A stretch of DNA of 64,000 nucleotides from Francisella sp. LA112445 (lineage in GTDB: Bacteria > Pseudomonadota > Gammaproteobacteria > Francisellales > Francisellaceae). Below are positions 1-9,762 of this stretch, piece by piece. The stretch is from NCBI RefSeq assembly GCF_012224145.1, contig NZ_CP041030.1:1-64000 (forward strand), written 5' to 3'. Below the pieces are notes generated by a model that saw nothing but the letters and a program-made list of their open reading frames with translations, did not search any database and had not been told where the DNA came from. The position numbers and the translations under genes are program-made. How positions within the stretch are numbered: the first letter of the stretch is position 1; every line of letters begins with the position of its first letter.

Positions 1-1482
1 ATGACTACATGGAATAAATGCTTAAAAAAAATAAAAAAAAGTCTTTCTACGTTTGAATATAAAACGTGGATAAAGCCTATCTATGTAGATCAAAATAGTA
101 ACTTATTCACAATTTACTGTAATAATGAGTATTTCAAAAAACATATAAAATCTAAGTATGGAAATCTTATTTTATCAACAATTCAAGAATTTCATGATGG
201 TGATTTAGTTATTGAATATTCAAATAAAAAATTTTCTGGCGAAAAAAAATTAGAAGCTGTTTCAGCTGGCCCACAAGCAAATTTTTTCAATAAAACTAAT
301 ATTGAAATTAAAGATGATGATCCAGAAGATCAAATAGAACTTAAAGAACTTAAAGAACTTAAAAAAACACAAAAAAAGAGTTCTAAATCTTCATCTCAAG
401 AATTATTTGGTTTTGATGAAGCTATGCTTATCACAGCAAAAGATGATGAGCAATATTCTTTTGGTTTACCTTTAAAAGAAAAATATGTTTTTGATAGTTT
501 TGTTGTAGGTGATGCTAATAAAATTGCTAGAGCAGCTGCTATGCAAGTTTCTATTAATCCTGGTAAATTACACAACCCTTTATTTATCTATGGCGGTAGT
601 GGTTTAGGTAAAACTCACTTAATGCAAGCGATTGGTAATCATGCTAGAGAAGTTAATCCAAATGCTAGGATTATTTATACAAACTCAGAACAGTTTATTA
701 AAGACTATGTAAACTCTATTCGTCTACAAGATCAAGATGAGTTTCAAAGAGTATATAGATCAGCAGATATTCTTTTGATAGACGATATTCAGTTTATAGC
801 AGGTAAAGAAGGTACAGCTCAAGAGTTTTTCCATACTTTTAATGCATTATATGAAAGTGGTAAACAGATAATCTTAACTAGTGATAAATATCCTAATGAA
901 ATAGAAGGATTAGAGGAAAGACTAGTATCACGTTTTGGATATGGTTTAACAGTTTCTGTAGATATGCCAGATTTAGAAACTAGAATAGCTATTTTGCTTA
1001 AAAAAGCTCATGATTTAGGACAAAAACTACCTAATGAAACAGCTGCATTTATAGCAGAGAATGTCAGAACAAATGTTAGAGAGCTTGAAGGAGCTTTAAA
1101 TAGAGTTTTAACAACTTCTAAATTTAATCACAAAGATCCAACTATAGAAGTTGCTCAATCTTGCTTAAGAGATGTTATAAAAATCCAAGAAAAAAAGGTA
1201 AAAATAGATAATATCCAGAAGGTAGTAGCTGATTTTTATAGAATTAGAGTAAAAGATCTAACTTCTAATCAAAGAAGTAGAAATATAGCTAGACCAAGAC
1301 AAATAGCAATGAGTCTAGCAAGAGAGCTTACATCACATAGCTTGCCTGAAATTGGTAATGCTTTTGGTGGTAGAGATCATACTACTGTGATGCATGCTGT
1401 TAAAGCTATAACTAAATTAAGACAAAGCAATACATCTATATCGGATGATTATGAGTTGCTTTTAGATAAAATTTCTCGTTAA
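1..1482 (+). CDS. dnaA: Chromosomal replication initiator DnaA
   Basis: Cytoplasmic initiator that binds DnaA boxes at oriC and loads the replicative helicase. Visible parts are an N-terminal helicase-interaction domain (about residues 1-80), a charged variable linker with a LKELKEL repeat near residues 113-121, an AAA+ core with Walker A GGSGLGKTH around residue 198 and Walker B LLIDDIQF around 258, and the C-terminal duplex-DNA-binding signature GGRDHTTVMHA around 456. At 493 aa it is slightly longer than E. coli DnaA (467), the difference lying in the linker. dnaN follows after 32 nt. The window begins exactly at its ATG, so its promoter and the origin cannot be seen. Confidence 0.98.
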   Translation: MTTWNKCLKKIKKSLSTFEYKTWIKPIYVDQNSNLFTIYCNNEYFKKHIKSKYGNLILSTIQEFHDGDLVIEYSNKKFSGEKKLEAVSAGPQANFFNKTNIEIKDDDPEDQIELKELKELKKTQKKSSKSSSQELFGFDEAMLITAKDDEQYSFGLPLKEKYVFDSFVVGDANKIARAAAMQVSINPGKLHNPLFIYGGSGLGKTHLMQAIGNHAREVNPNARIIYTNSEQFIKDYVNSIRLQDQDEFQRVYRSADILLIDDIQFIAGKEGTAQEFFHTFNALYESGKQIILTSDKYPNEIEGLEERLVSRFGYGLTVSVDMPDLETRIAILLKKAHDLGQKLPNETAAFIAENVRTNVRELEGALNRVLTTSKFNHKDPTIEVAQSCLRDVIKIQEKKVKIDNIQKVVADFYRIRVKDLTSNQRSRNIARPRQIAMSLARELTSHSLPEIGNAFGGRDHTTVMHAVKAITKLRQSNTSISDDYELLLDKISR

Positions 1483-1514
1483 ATATATATATGATTCATA
1501 GGGGTTTTTAAAAA

Positions 1515-2618
1515 ATGAATTTTGTACTAAATAGAGATGACTTACTAAAGCCTTTGCAGTCTATGCTATCTGTGGCTAATAGCAAAAGTACAATGCCTTT
1601 ATTATCTTGTATCTTATTTGATATAAGTAATAATAATTTGAAAATTACAGCATCAGATTTAGATACTGAGATATCTTGTAATATAACTGTTAGTTGTAAT
1701 GAAACTGTAAAATTAGCATTAAATGCTGACAAAATTTATAACATAGTTAGAAGTCTTAATGATAATTCTATGATTGATTTTAGAATCGTAGATAATAAAG
1801 TAACTATTATTTCTAATAATAGTACTTTTAATCTGATTTCATTAAATGCTGATAACTACCCACTTATTGATAATAATATAAGTGAACAAGCAAGTTTTGA
1901 TATATCTCAACAAGACTTTCATCATATTATTTCAAAAGTAGATTTCTCTATGGCAAATGATGATACTAGATATTTCCTTAATGGTATGTTTTGGGAGATA
2001 AACTCAAATCTTTTAAGAGCTGTATCTACTGATGGACATAGAATGTCTATTACAGAGGCTATAATAGATAGTAAAGTTCTTGATAGTGCTAGCCAGTCAA
2101 TTATCCCAAGAAAGGCTATATTAGAGCTTAAAAAGATTGTTGGTAAATCTGAAGAAACTATCAAAATTTATTTAGGCAAAAACTATCTAAAAGCAGAATT
2201 TGGTAGCTATGCATTTATATCTAAACTTATAGATGGGCGTTATCCTGATTATCAAAAAGTAATCCCTAAGAATAATACAAAACTTTTAGCTGTTGATAAG
2301 CAAGTTTTGAAAAATTCATTATTAAGAACATCAATTCTTGCAAATGATAAGTATAAGGGTGTTCGTTTAAATATATCTCAAGGACAAGTGCTTTTATCAG
2401 CGAATAACCCTGATAATGAAAAAGCAGAAGATAAAGTAGAAGTTCAATATAGTGATAATGCAATGGAAATTTGCTTTAACTATAAATATTTACTAGACAT
2501 AATCAATGTAATTAGTGAAGAAACAATGACTATTTATCTTGATAATCCTAATATGAGTGCTTTGATTAAGGATGAAAAAGATAATAGTTTATTTATTATT
2601 ATGCCAATGAAAATTTAG
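1515..2618 (+). CDS. dnaN: DNA polymerase III beta subunit (sliding clamp)
   Basis: Forms the ring that tethers Pol III to DNA. The 367-aa length matches the three-fold clamp architecture, and the protein ends MPMKI, like the usual MPMR(L) clamp terminus. Residues ISTDGHRMS-like (here VSTDGHRMSI near 172-181) are the conserved clamp motif. It directly follows dnaA in the same direction, as in most bacteria, but recF and gyrB do not follow; the next gene is a convergent transporter. Confidence 0.97.
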   Translation: MNFVLNRDDLLKPLQSMLSVANSKSTMPLLSCILFDISNNNLKITASDLDTEISCNITVSCNETVKLALNADKIYNIVRSLNDNSMIDFRIVDNKVTIISNNSTFNLISLNADNYPLIDNNISEQASFDISQQDFHHIISKVDFSMANDDTRYFLNGMFWEINSNLLRAVSTDGHRMSITEAIIDSKVLDSASQSIIPRKAILELKKIVGKSEETIKIYLGKNYLKAEFGSYAFISKLIDGRYPDYQKVIPKNNTKLLAVDKQVLKNSLLRTSILANDKYKGVRLNISQGQVLLSANNPDNEKAEDKVEVQYSDNAMEICFNYKYLLDIINVISEETMTIYLDNPNMSALIKDEKDNSLFIIMPMKI

Positions 2619-2704
2619 ATAATATTTATCTGAATAAATTCTATAAATTAATTCAAAAAATTGATCATTTTTTATCTATATTATTTAATTTTCTGAGAAA
2701 AACT

Positions 2705-3964
2705 TCATAAAAATAAATCTTTAGGAATAAATAGTACAGCAATAAAAAAAGGTATACATAAAAAGATTATATAAAAAGCAGGGATCAAATAGTTTCCAGT
2801 AGCTGTAATTAATAATGTCATAATAAATGCAGCTGTTCCACCAAATATAGAAACACTTATATTAAAACTTAGGCCAAAACCAGTATTTCTATTTCTAACA
2901 GGAAATAATCCTGCTGTATTTGCAAATATAGGGCCTATGATAGCACCACTTATTATAGCTAAAGTAAATATAGCGATAGCTGCAAAATGATGACTTTTAA
3001 TAATAGTTTGATATATAGGGAAAGCACAAATAAATAATGTTATTGAGGCATAAATTAGGACATTTTTACCGCCAATTTTATCAGCAATATATCCAAATGA
3101 TATTGTTGAAATCATTAATACAACGATGCTTAATGTACAGATTAATAAAATATGTTTTAAATCATAACCTAGATAATGACTTGCATATGTTGGCATATAT
3201 GAAATACCCATGAAAACTAAGACTGCTACTAAAGAAGAAATAAAGAAAGTAATAATCATATTATGCCATTCATATTTGATAGCATCACTAATAGGATTTT
3301 TAACGGTAGCGTTTTTGGTTTTAAGTTCTATAAATTCTTGAGTTTCTGATGATTTATATCTGATATATAGGCCTGTAAGTATTATTATAAATCCAAAAAT
3401 AAAAGGAATTCTCCAGCCCCATTCTAGTATCTGAGCCCTATTTAGTAATTTAAGTAAACAATAACTAATACCACTAGCAATTAGTAATGCAAAAAATGAA
3501 GAGCTTATAAGTAAAGCCCCAGAGAGATTTTGTTTATTTTTATTAGAGCTTTCTAAAATAAATGCAGCAGCTCCACCTATTTCTCCACCAACAGCAAACC
3601 CTTGTAATATTCTAATAATCATAAGAAAAATAGGTGCATATATACCTATTGAAGCGTATGTGGGAAGTATAGTCATAACTAGAGTTGGTATACCCATAAG
3701 CAGCAGTGAATAAAATAATATTTTTTTTCTACCATATTTATCGCTAAAGTATCCAAAGACTAATGCTCCTAAAGGTCTAATAAAAAAACCTAAAGCAAAG
3801 GCTAAATATGTATATAATAAAGCAATAAAGTACTCTTGCTGTGGTAAAAAGAGTTTAGCTACAATTGGAGCAGCAAACATTCCATATATATAAAACTCGT
3901 ACCAATCTGCAATATTTCCAGCTAATGCAGGTAATATATTCTTACTAAAGCGATCTTTATTCAT
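2705..3964 (-). CDS. MFS metabolite:H+ symporter (ProP/KgtP-like)
   Basis: Twelve-helix major facilitator of the metabolite:H+ symporter type. The N-terminus contains NIADWYEFYIYG, typical of the ProP/KgtP/ShiA group, and the loop between helices 2 and 3 carries GYFSDKYGRKK (MFS signature). Length 419 aa fits a complete transporter. The start has an AAGGAA ribosome site about 8 nt upstream. The substrate (osmolyte, dicarboxylate or similar) cannot be read from sequence. It converges on dnaN with an 86-nt gap and is monocistronic. Confidence 0.85.
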   Translation of the reverse strand: MNKDRFSKNILPALAGNIADWYEFYIYGMFAAPIVAKLFLPQQEYFIALLYTYLAFALGFFIRPLGALVFGYFSDKYGRKKILFYSLLLMGIPTLVMTILPTYASIGIYAPIFLMIIRILQGFAVGGEIGGAAAFILESSNKNKQNLSGALLISSSFFALLIASGISYCLLKLLNRAQILEWGWRIPFIFGFIIILTGLYIRYKSSETQEFIELKTKNATVKNPISDAIKYEWHNMIITFFISSLVAVLVFMGISYMPTYASHYLGYDLKHILLICTLSIVVLMISTISFGYIADKIGGKNVLIYASITLFICAFPIYQTIIKSHHFAAIAIFTLAIISGAIIGPIFANTAGLFPVRNRNTGFGLSFNISVSIFGGTAAFIMTLLITATGNYLIPAFYIIFLCIPFFIAVLFIPKDLFL

Positions 3965-4239
3965 GGAGTTCCTTAACTTTTTATATAACGATTATTATAA
4001 TTTTAATTTGGTTATTAACTTTATAGCATTTTTAGATAATATCTCAAAAGTTTTAAGTATATATTTTCAGTTTAAGGGTATAAAAAAAAGCGTTTATACT
4101 CTTGAAGTTATTTAGTTATATAATTTTTTTACAGTTAGTTTTTATATAAATATAATTTCGTTAGGATAAAAATATTGATTATTTATTCGTAGTTAAGAAT
4201 AATATACCTACTTTAAAAAGCTAATATTTTATAAAAAAT

Positions 4240-5763
4240 ATGAAAAACACGAAAAAACCTAGCTTATTTACAGCTATAGCATTAAGCGTAGGGACTATGG
4301 TAGGAAGTGGTTGGCTATATGCATCATACTATGCATCTCAGGCAGCTGGAGCGGCATCAATATTCTCATGGATTATAGGTGCATTTATAATTCTTGTAAT
4401 GGCTTTCTTACTTGCAGAACTTGCTGTTAAATATCAAACAAATGGGCTATTTACTCAATTGATAACTTTATCACATAACCAACATTTTGGATTTGTAACA
4501 GGGTTATCAAACTGGATGTTAGGACTTATTATCGTACCATCAGAAGCTATGGCTACTACACAATATATTTCTTCGATATATAAGCCAATTACTCCTTATG
4601 TTTTTAGCGCTGGAGAACTTACTTTTTTAGGAGTTGTTGTAGTTGTTTTATTTATGTTGCTATATACACTGATAAATTATTGGGGTATAAAATCATTATC
4701 AAAAATAAATAACTCTTTGACTTCGTTAAAGATTATTATCCCAATAGTTACATCTTTGATAATAATGTTTGCAGCATTTCACACTAGTAACTTTGGTGGT
4801 AGCAATGTCAGCTTTATGCCTAAAGGGGTAAGTGGGGTATTCAATGCTATAGTTTCTTGTGGTATTTTTTATTCTTTCTTTGGCTTTCAAATGGCAGCTA
4901 GCTTTTCAGCAGAATTAGAAAATCCAAGAAGAAACATACCTATAGCTTTGGTTAGTAGTGTACTAATCGTTTTATTTATCTACCTTTTACTGCAAATCTC
5001 TTTTATAGGTGGTGTACCTGAAAAGATGTTAGCAAATGGTTGGGGCGGATTAAATTTTGAATCTCCACTAGCTCAATTAGCAGGTATTTTAGGTATAAAT
5101 GCGTTAGCAATAGTCTTGTATGCAGATGCTTTGGTTAGCCCGTCAGGAACAGGTATTGTATATTTAGGTGGTAGTGCTCGTATGCTTAATGAAATGTCAA
5201 AAGCAAAGCAAATGCCTGGTTATTTTGCTAAGGTAACTCAAGGAGTTAATATATCGCGTACTTCACTTATATTTACCTTTATTTGTTCTATAGTTTTGAT
5301 ATTTTTCTTTAGAAACTGGCAGATGATAGCATCTTTGACAACTACTTTTATTCTAGTTTCTTGTATTGCTTTACCTATTGCTTATGCAAAAATTAAAAGT
5401 AATAAAGATGATCCATTGCCAATAAACTATATACCTTTTCCTAGAACTGTAGCTTTTCTTGTATATCTAGTTTTAACGTATTTGTTGATGATAGCAGGGA
5501 CTCTTAATTTAGTAGTAGCTTTAGTACTTCATATAGTATTTTTCTTAATATATGCATATATGGATAGCAAAGGAAATATAGCTAATATTTTAAGAGCTTT
5601 TGCTTCTTCATGGGCTATTTTTGCATATTTAATAGTAGAGTTAATACTTGGGTTTGCATATGAGAATATAACTACTTGTAACTTATTCTTCTTAGTCTTT
5701 GTAGTGGTTTCAGCAGGTTTATATCTACTATTAGTAAACCAAAGAGATTATTACTCTAAATAA
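4240..5763 (+). CDS. APC-superfamily amino acid permease
   Basis: Inner-membrane amino acid or amine transporter with about 12 hydrophobic helices over 507 aa. The first helix contains SVGTMVGSGWLYA, the unwound glycine-rich binding segment of APC transporters, and ELENPRRNIPIA is the typical loop after helix 6. The long C-terminal half with extra helices resembles basic amino acid/polyamine antiporters, but the substrate is not determinable. No strong Shine-Dalgarno sequence precedes the ATG. It is divergent from the MFS gene, with 275 nt between them that hold no obvious gene. Confidence 0.8.
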   Translation: MKNTKKPSLFTAIALSVGTMVGSGWLYASYYASQAAGAASIFSWIIGAFIILVMAFLLAELAVKYQTNGLFTQLITLSHNQHFGFVTGLSNWMLGLIIVPSEAMATTQYISSIYKPITPYVFSAGELTFLGVVVVVLFMLLYTLINYWGIKSLSKINNSLTSLKIIIPIVTSLIIMFAAFHTSNFGGSNVSFMPKGVSGVFNAIVSCGIFYSFFGFQMAASFSAELENPRRNIPIALVSSVLIVLFIYLLLQISFIGGVPEKMLANGWGGLNFESPLAQLAGILGINALAIVLYADALVSPSGTGIVYLGGSARMLNEMSKAKQMPGYFAKVTQGVNISRTSLIFTFICSIVLIFFFRNWQMIASLTTTFILVSCIALPIAYAKIKSNKDDPLPINYIPFPRTVAFLVYLVLTYLLMIAGTLNLVVALVLHIVFFLIYAYMDSKGNIANILRAFASSWAIFAYLIVELILGFAYENITTCNLFFLVFVVVSAGLYLLLVNQRDYYSK

Positions 5764-5838
5764 AAGATTCTTCTTATACTATTAAAAATAAATTATCCTG
5801 ATATTATTTATTAATATGTAGAATAATAGTTTTTACAT

Positions 5839-6813
5839 ATGAATCATATTTTATTTTCTTATCTTTTGGATGGTAAAGGTAATGCGACGCGATTAGATGC
5901 CCAAAATAATACTCATCAATTAATGAGTACTAATAAAGAAATCATTTGGACACATTTAGATGCCAAAAATCCACAAACTAAAGAATGGTTAAATCAAGAG
6001 TTAGGCTCCTTAGATCCTTTTATTGCAGATGCTTTAATTGCCGAAGAAACAAGACCTAGATTTATACAAATAAATGATGGTATGTTAATCATTTTGAGAG
6101 GCATGAATCCTAATAAAGAGGGTAATCCTGAAGATATGATTTCAATAAGGTTATGGATAGATAAAACTCGTATAATTAGCACACGCTTTAGATCTTTAAA
6201 TTTGTTTAACGATATTAAAAAAAGCTTTAATGATAATACAGGACCAAAAAATTCTGCAGACTTTATAACAACTGTGATAGCGAAGCTATCTAATCGTATG
6301 GAGCCTGTTTTGTCAGATCTTGATGATAAGCTTATAGATATAGAAGAACAAACTATAGAACCAACAGACAATGACTTGAGAGAATCAATAGCTGCTTTGC
6401 GTAAACAAACAATAGTTTTTAGAAGATACCTAGTTCCTCAAAGAGATGTAATAGAGCAGTTACGCTTAAGTAGTCTAAGTTGGTTAACAAACTCTCATAA
6501 GCGTTATTTAGTAGAAATATATAACTATGTTGTACGTTATATAGAGGATCTTGAGGAGGCTCGTGATCGTCTACAAGTTGTAAAAGATGAAATAAGCAAT
6601 GCTCTAAGTGATAAGCTCAATAAAAAAATGTATTTTTTAGCTATTATAGCAGCTATATTTTTACCATTGAGTTTTCTTACGGGGCTTTTAGGTATAAATG
6701 TTGCTGGAATACCAGGTTCTCAAAATGCATATGCTTTTTGGACATTTTTAGTTATTTTATTAGTTATAGTTATATTTCAGATATATTTATTCAAAAAATT
6801 GAAGTGGCTTTGA
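5839..6813 (+). CDS. CorA/ZntB-type divalent metal transporter
   Basis: A 324-aa CorA-superfamily protein: a large cytoplasmic N-terminal domain with long helices, then two C-terminal membrane helices (about residues 258-280 and 294-316). The loop signature after the first helix is GIN (FLTGLLGINVAGIPG) rather than the GMN of classical CorA; GIN with a following GGIPG-type stretch is the pattern of ZntB-like zinc transporters. So zinc or another divalent cation is more likely than magnesium, by inference. It lies 75 nt after the APC permease in the same direction. Confidence 0.85.
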   Translation: MNHILFSYLLDGKGNATRLDAQNNTHQLMSTNKEIIWTHLDAKNPQTKEWLNQELGSLDPFIADALIAEETRPRFIQINDGMLIILRGMNPNKEGNPEDMISIRLWIDKTRIISTRFRSLNLFNDIKKSFNDNTGPKNSADFITTVIAKLSNRMEPVLSDLDDKLIDIEEQTIEPTDNDLRESIAALRKQTIVFRRYLVPQRDVIEQLRLSSLSWLTNSHKRYLVEIYNYVVRYIEDLEEARDRLQVVKDEISNALSDKLNKKMYFLAIIAAIFLPLSFLTGLLGINVAGIPGSQNAYAFWTFLVILLVIVIFQIYLFKKLKWL

Positions 6814-6819
6814 TAATAA

Positions 6820-7287
6820 TTAGGCTTTTATAACCTTTATATTAAACTCTTTCCTTATATCTTTAAGAGGGATATTTAAATAACTATCATAATTATACCA
6901 ATCCCATTTTTTAGACATTCTATAGGCTTTAAATGCGGCTAATAAGCATATAGGACTATACCTTAGCATTACAAAATAGACTACAAATTTATATTTGTAC
7001 TTTTTGAGATAACTATTTATAACAGTTTTATAATCTACAAATTTAAAGAATTTTTTATAACCTTTTAAAGTGACATTAGAACCAAATAAAGTCCATGTGT
7101 CATTTATAGCTTCTCCTCTAATCTCAAAAGGAACAGTTCCAAATAAAACATGGGTAATATCATGGTTTTTGAACCATTTACTAGCTTCATCATGACCATC
7201 ATTAGAATTTAAAAAAGGATAGTTTTTATTATATTCTTGTAAGCCTTGATTTAAGGTAAGTTCACAATTTTGTTTTAGGTATTTCAT
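6820..7287 (-). CDS. Coq4-like protein of unknown function
   Basis: 155-aa soluble protein. It contains H42-D43-x-x-H46 followed by E59 in the stretch HDITHVLFGTVPFEIRGE, which resembles the HDxxH-x11-E metal site of Coq4-type ubiquinone biosynthesis proteins with one extra residue. The later segment (about 100-140) is rich in aromatic and basic residues. Assignment to the Coq4 family is my inference from this motif only; the protein is shorter than eukaryotic Coq4 and no ubiquinone gene is nearby. It converges on the CorA-type gene with a 6-nt gap. An IS1595 element is inserted just upstream of its start (IS end 33 bp away after the duplicated target), possibly separating it from its promoter. 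Confidence 0.5.
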   Translation of the reverse strand: MKYLKQNCELTLNQGLQEYNKNYPFLNSNDGHDEASKWFKNHDITHVLFGTVPFEIRGEAINDTWTLFGSNVTLKGYKKFFKFVDYKTVINSYLKKYKYKFVVYFVMLRYSPICLLAAFKAYRMSKKWDWYNYDSYLNIPLKDIRKEFNIKVIKA

Positions 7288-7327
7288 TTAACTATAGATT
7301 TGAAATGATTGTTTGTATATAAAATTA

Positions 7328-8038
7328 GGGGCTGTCCTAGATAAGTTTACTTTAAACTCTCTCTAACCCAGTGTTTAATTAGCTTTAGCTGTTCCTTAGA
7401 ATCACTGTGATTAAATCTCCACTCACATTCCTTCAAAAACAAGTAAAAATGGTCTCTAGGAATACCATTAAATTTTCTCAAATGTCTCTTAGCTTGATTC
7501 CAGAAGTTTTCTATACCGTTTATATGATTATGCTTCTTTGCAAACAGCTTACTATGGTTAATTCTATAATGTTTAAACTCTGAAACATCTAAGGCATTAT
7601 AACTCCTAAAAGTATCAGTGTAAACGATACAATCAGGTTTAACTTTTTCTCTAATTATTGGTAATAGAGTATCACTCTTAGCATTTGGAATGATTACTGT
7701 ATATACCTTACCATTACGTTTAAGTAAGCCAAATACAGGAACTTTACCACCAGCTCCTCTACCTCGTTTCCCTTTACGAGTTCCTCCAAAATAGCTTTCA
7801 TCTACTTCAATCTCTCCTGTAAACATTTCTAAATGCTCACTATTTTCATAAATTAATAATCTTAATCTATGAAAATAATAGCTGGCTGTGGTTTTATTTA
7901 CTGATACTAATTCTGATGCAGTTCGTGCTGTACTTCCTGCTATAAATAACTCTATTAATTTGTCTTGCTTGTATGTACTTAATCTACTTTTCCTCATCAA
8001 AACCATCCTAACATAACTTAGTTATCTAGGACAGCCCC
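7328..8038 (-). mobile_element. IS1595-family insertion sequence (ISFtu3-like), complete
   Basis: A 711-bp element bounded by perfect 17-bp inverted repeats beginning GGGGCTGTCCTAGATAA (7328-7344 and 8022-8038). It is flanked by identical 8-bp target duplications TAAAATTA (7320-7327 and 8039-8046), the duplication size typical of IS1595 elements. One intact transposase gene fills it. Perfect repeats, perfect duplications and an intact gene suggest a recent insertion. Confidence 0.93.
7347..8006 (-). CDS. IS1595-family (IS1016/ISXO2-like) transposase
   Basis: 219-aa transposase of the short IS1016-like type. It has an N-terminal helix-turn-helix (about 10-50) and then the ISXO2 catalytic domain: D69 in VDESYFGG, D131 in VYTDT, and the third acidic/amide site in HINGIENFWNQAKRHLRK (N163/E166). 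All motifs are present with no stop or frameshift, so it is probably active. It lies wholly within the terminal repeats. Confidence 0.93.
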   Translation of the reverse strand: MVLMRKSRLSTYKQDKLIELFIAGSTARTASELVSVNKTTASYYFHRLRLLIYENSEHLEMFTGEIEVDESYFGGTRKGKRGRGAGGKVPVFGLLKRNGKVYTVIIPNAKSDTLLPIIREKVKPDCIVYTDTFRSYNALDVSEFKHYRINHSKLFAKKHNHINGIENFWNQAKRHLRKFNGIPRDHFYLFLKECEWRFNHSDSKEQLKLIKHWVRESLK

Positions 8039-8082
8039 TAAAATTATTATAGATGAAAGGTAGAATAAAATACTAAAGAAAA

Positions 8083-8385
8083 CTAATTTTGAGATTCTTC
8101 ATTTTTAGTGCAACATTTTTTACCAGAATCTTCTTTATCACAAGATTTGCTACATTTAGAATCGCAACAGTGACAACTTTTATGACACTTAGCAGCAAAT
8201 AAAACCAGAATAATAGAAATAACTACTAACCATGTATTTTCATGTATAGACCCTGGAAATATACAAAGAATTAAAGTAATAATTTTTAATGCTATAGCAA
8301 CACCAAGAATTGTCAAGAACATAGCTAAGGCACATAATCCAAACTTTTTACCACAAGATTCACTTTCTTTAAATGGACACTTCAT
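8083..8385 (-). CDS. Small cysteine-rich membrane protein, unknown function
   Basis: 100-aa protein with two predicted membrane helices (about 17-41 and 50-65), a short N-terminal segment CPFKESESC, and a C-terminal tail (66-100) packed with cysteine and lysine (CHKSCHCCDSKCSKSCDKE, then KKCC). Twelve cysteines outside or at the edge of the membrane suggest metal binding or disulphides, an inference only. The ATG is preceded by a good AAAGGAG site. It lies next to the IS1595 insertion and downstream of a DMT exporter in the same direction. No family recognised. Confidence 0.6.
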   Translation of the reverse strand: MKCPFKESESCGKKFGLCALAMFLTILGVAIALKIITLILCIFPGSIHENTWLVVISIILVLFAAKCHKSCHCCDSKCSKSCDKEDSGKKCCTKNEESQN

Positions 8386-8473
8386 TTGTATTCTCCTTTT
8401 GTTTAATTGCAGTTATATTCTACCAATAAAAACAAAATAAGCATAGGGGATAAGAATTAACAAAAATTCATAT

Positions 8474-9346
8474 TTAGTGTCTAGTTATATAGTTTAGACT
8501 AACAGCAAAAAGAATAATTATTAGAGATATCCAAACAGTTAAATTAGAAGGATCATGATTTATTAGAATTCCAAAAATAACACCAAATAAGGGGACAAGG
8601 TAGTTTGTAAAAGATGTAAATACAGGACCAGCAAGTTTTATAAGAGATGCATATAAAAAATAAACAATTCCTGCACAAAAAACTCCTAAATATAACAGTG
8701 AAGACAAGGAGAAAATAGAGTAATGAATACTACTATAATTAGGTCTAAATATAAGCATTAATATGATTATCTGTATAGTTGATGCGATCAGGATATTTCT
8801 AGAAACTATAACAGGATTATCATGAAAACAAAATTTACTTAATAAGAGTAAAGCCAAAGCAAAAGATGTAGTTGCTATTAATATAGCTAATATCCCAATT
8901 ATATTAATAGAATGATTTTGAGATATTAGATCTGGATAAAATAGTACTAAAAGACCAATAAATCCAACAGATATACTTAGTATATTTGATAGAGTAATTC
9001 TTGATTTTATTATTATAGGACCTAGCAAAACGACAAAAAAAGGAACAGTACCTGTTAGAATAGCTGTGATTGATGGACTAGTAAACTTTTGTCCCCATGG
9101 TATCAGCATAAAAGGCATCGTGGCCTCTAAAAATGCAATTAATGAATATATCGCAAAATCTTTTTTAAAAGAGTTTGATTTTAATTTTAGAAAATAACAA
9201 ACACAACAAAGTATTATGCAGCCAATAAAAGACCTTGCTAAAGCTATTAATATAGGAGGAAAGTTCTCTATAGCTTCTTTCTGAAAAATAAACTGAGATC
9301 CCCAAATAAGACCTATAGCAAGCAATAGAGAATATTTTTTTAGCAT
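8474..9346 (-). CDS. EamA/DMT-family membrane exporter
   Basis: 290-aa protein with about ten membrane helices in two five-helix halves, the EamA duplication of drug/metabolite transporters. The start LLLAIGLIWGSQFIFQKEAI is typical of helix 1, and the sequence of the second half starts near residue 150. Substrate unknown (amino acids, metabolites or drugs in this family). Same orientation as the small cysteine-rich gene downstream, 88 nt apart. Confidence 0.85.
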   Translation of the reverse strand: MLKKYSLLLAIGLIWGSQFIFQKEAIENFPPILIALARSFIGCIILCCVCYFLKLKSNSFKKDFAIYSLIAFLEATMPFMLIPWGQKFTSPSITAILTGTVPFFVVLLGPIIIKSRITLSNILSISVGFIGLLVLFYPDLISQNHSINIIGILAILIATTSFALALLLLSKFCFHDNPVIVSRNILIASTIQIIILMLIFRPNYSSIHYSIFSLSSLLYLGVFCAGIVYFLYASLIKLAGPVFTSFTNYLVPLFGVIFGILINHDPSNLTVWISLIIILFAVSLNYITRH

Positions 9347-9437
9347 TTTTATTTAACATTATATTAATTAGAGGCTAATTTTATAAAAAAATTTTAGAGA
9401 ATGCTAGTTTGAGAGGAAATAAGAAAGTTATTTATTA

Positions 9438-9593
9438 TTAAAAGAAATCGTGATTATTAACAGTTTTATTTGTAATAAGCTTCTTTTGATTGTTTTTTGT
9501 TAATGGAGCAACAGAAAAGTGATCAGGTCTATGCTGGAATGTGCAGCTATTCAAAAATATTACTAAAAAAATAAATAGAAAGGTTTTTTTCAT
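9438..9593 (-). CDS. Putative 51-aa lipoprotein
   Basis: Short reading frame starting MKKTFLFIFLVIFLNSC: two lysines, a hydrophobic core and a lipobox-like LNSC with the cysteine at 17, followed by 34 polar residues rich in Asn and Lys. This is the layout of small Francisella lipoproteins. No strong ribosome site precedes the ATG, only an A-rich TAGAAA. It lies upstream of the DMT exporter on the same strand, 91 nt away. No family recognised. Confidence 0.45.
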   Translation of the reverse strand: MKKTFLFIFLVIFLNSCTFQHRPDHFSVAPLTKNNQKKLITNKTVNNHDFF

Positions 9594-9762
9594 TTTCTAA
9601 TATTTATAATGGTTACCTACTATGTAAATGATATCTTTTTGTAAATTAATTTAATAGAGTTAGATTTAAAAATAGCATCTTTGGTATGTCATCGCTTTAT
9701 TTATTTTTTAAAATAAATACTATGTTATAGAAATTATAATAAGTTTAGAGAAGCTATCGACT

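Noticed and set aside
1483-2704. Replication origin between dnaA and dnaN or after dnaN
   Set aside because: No TTATCCACA-type DnaA boxes seen in these gaps; the origin probably lies before dnaA, outside the window.
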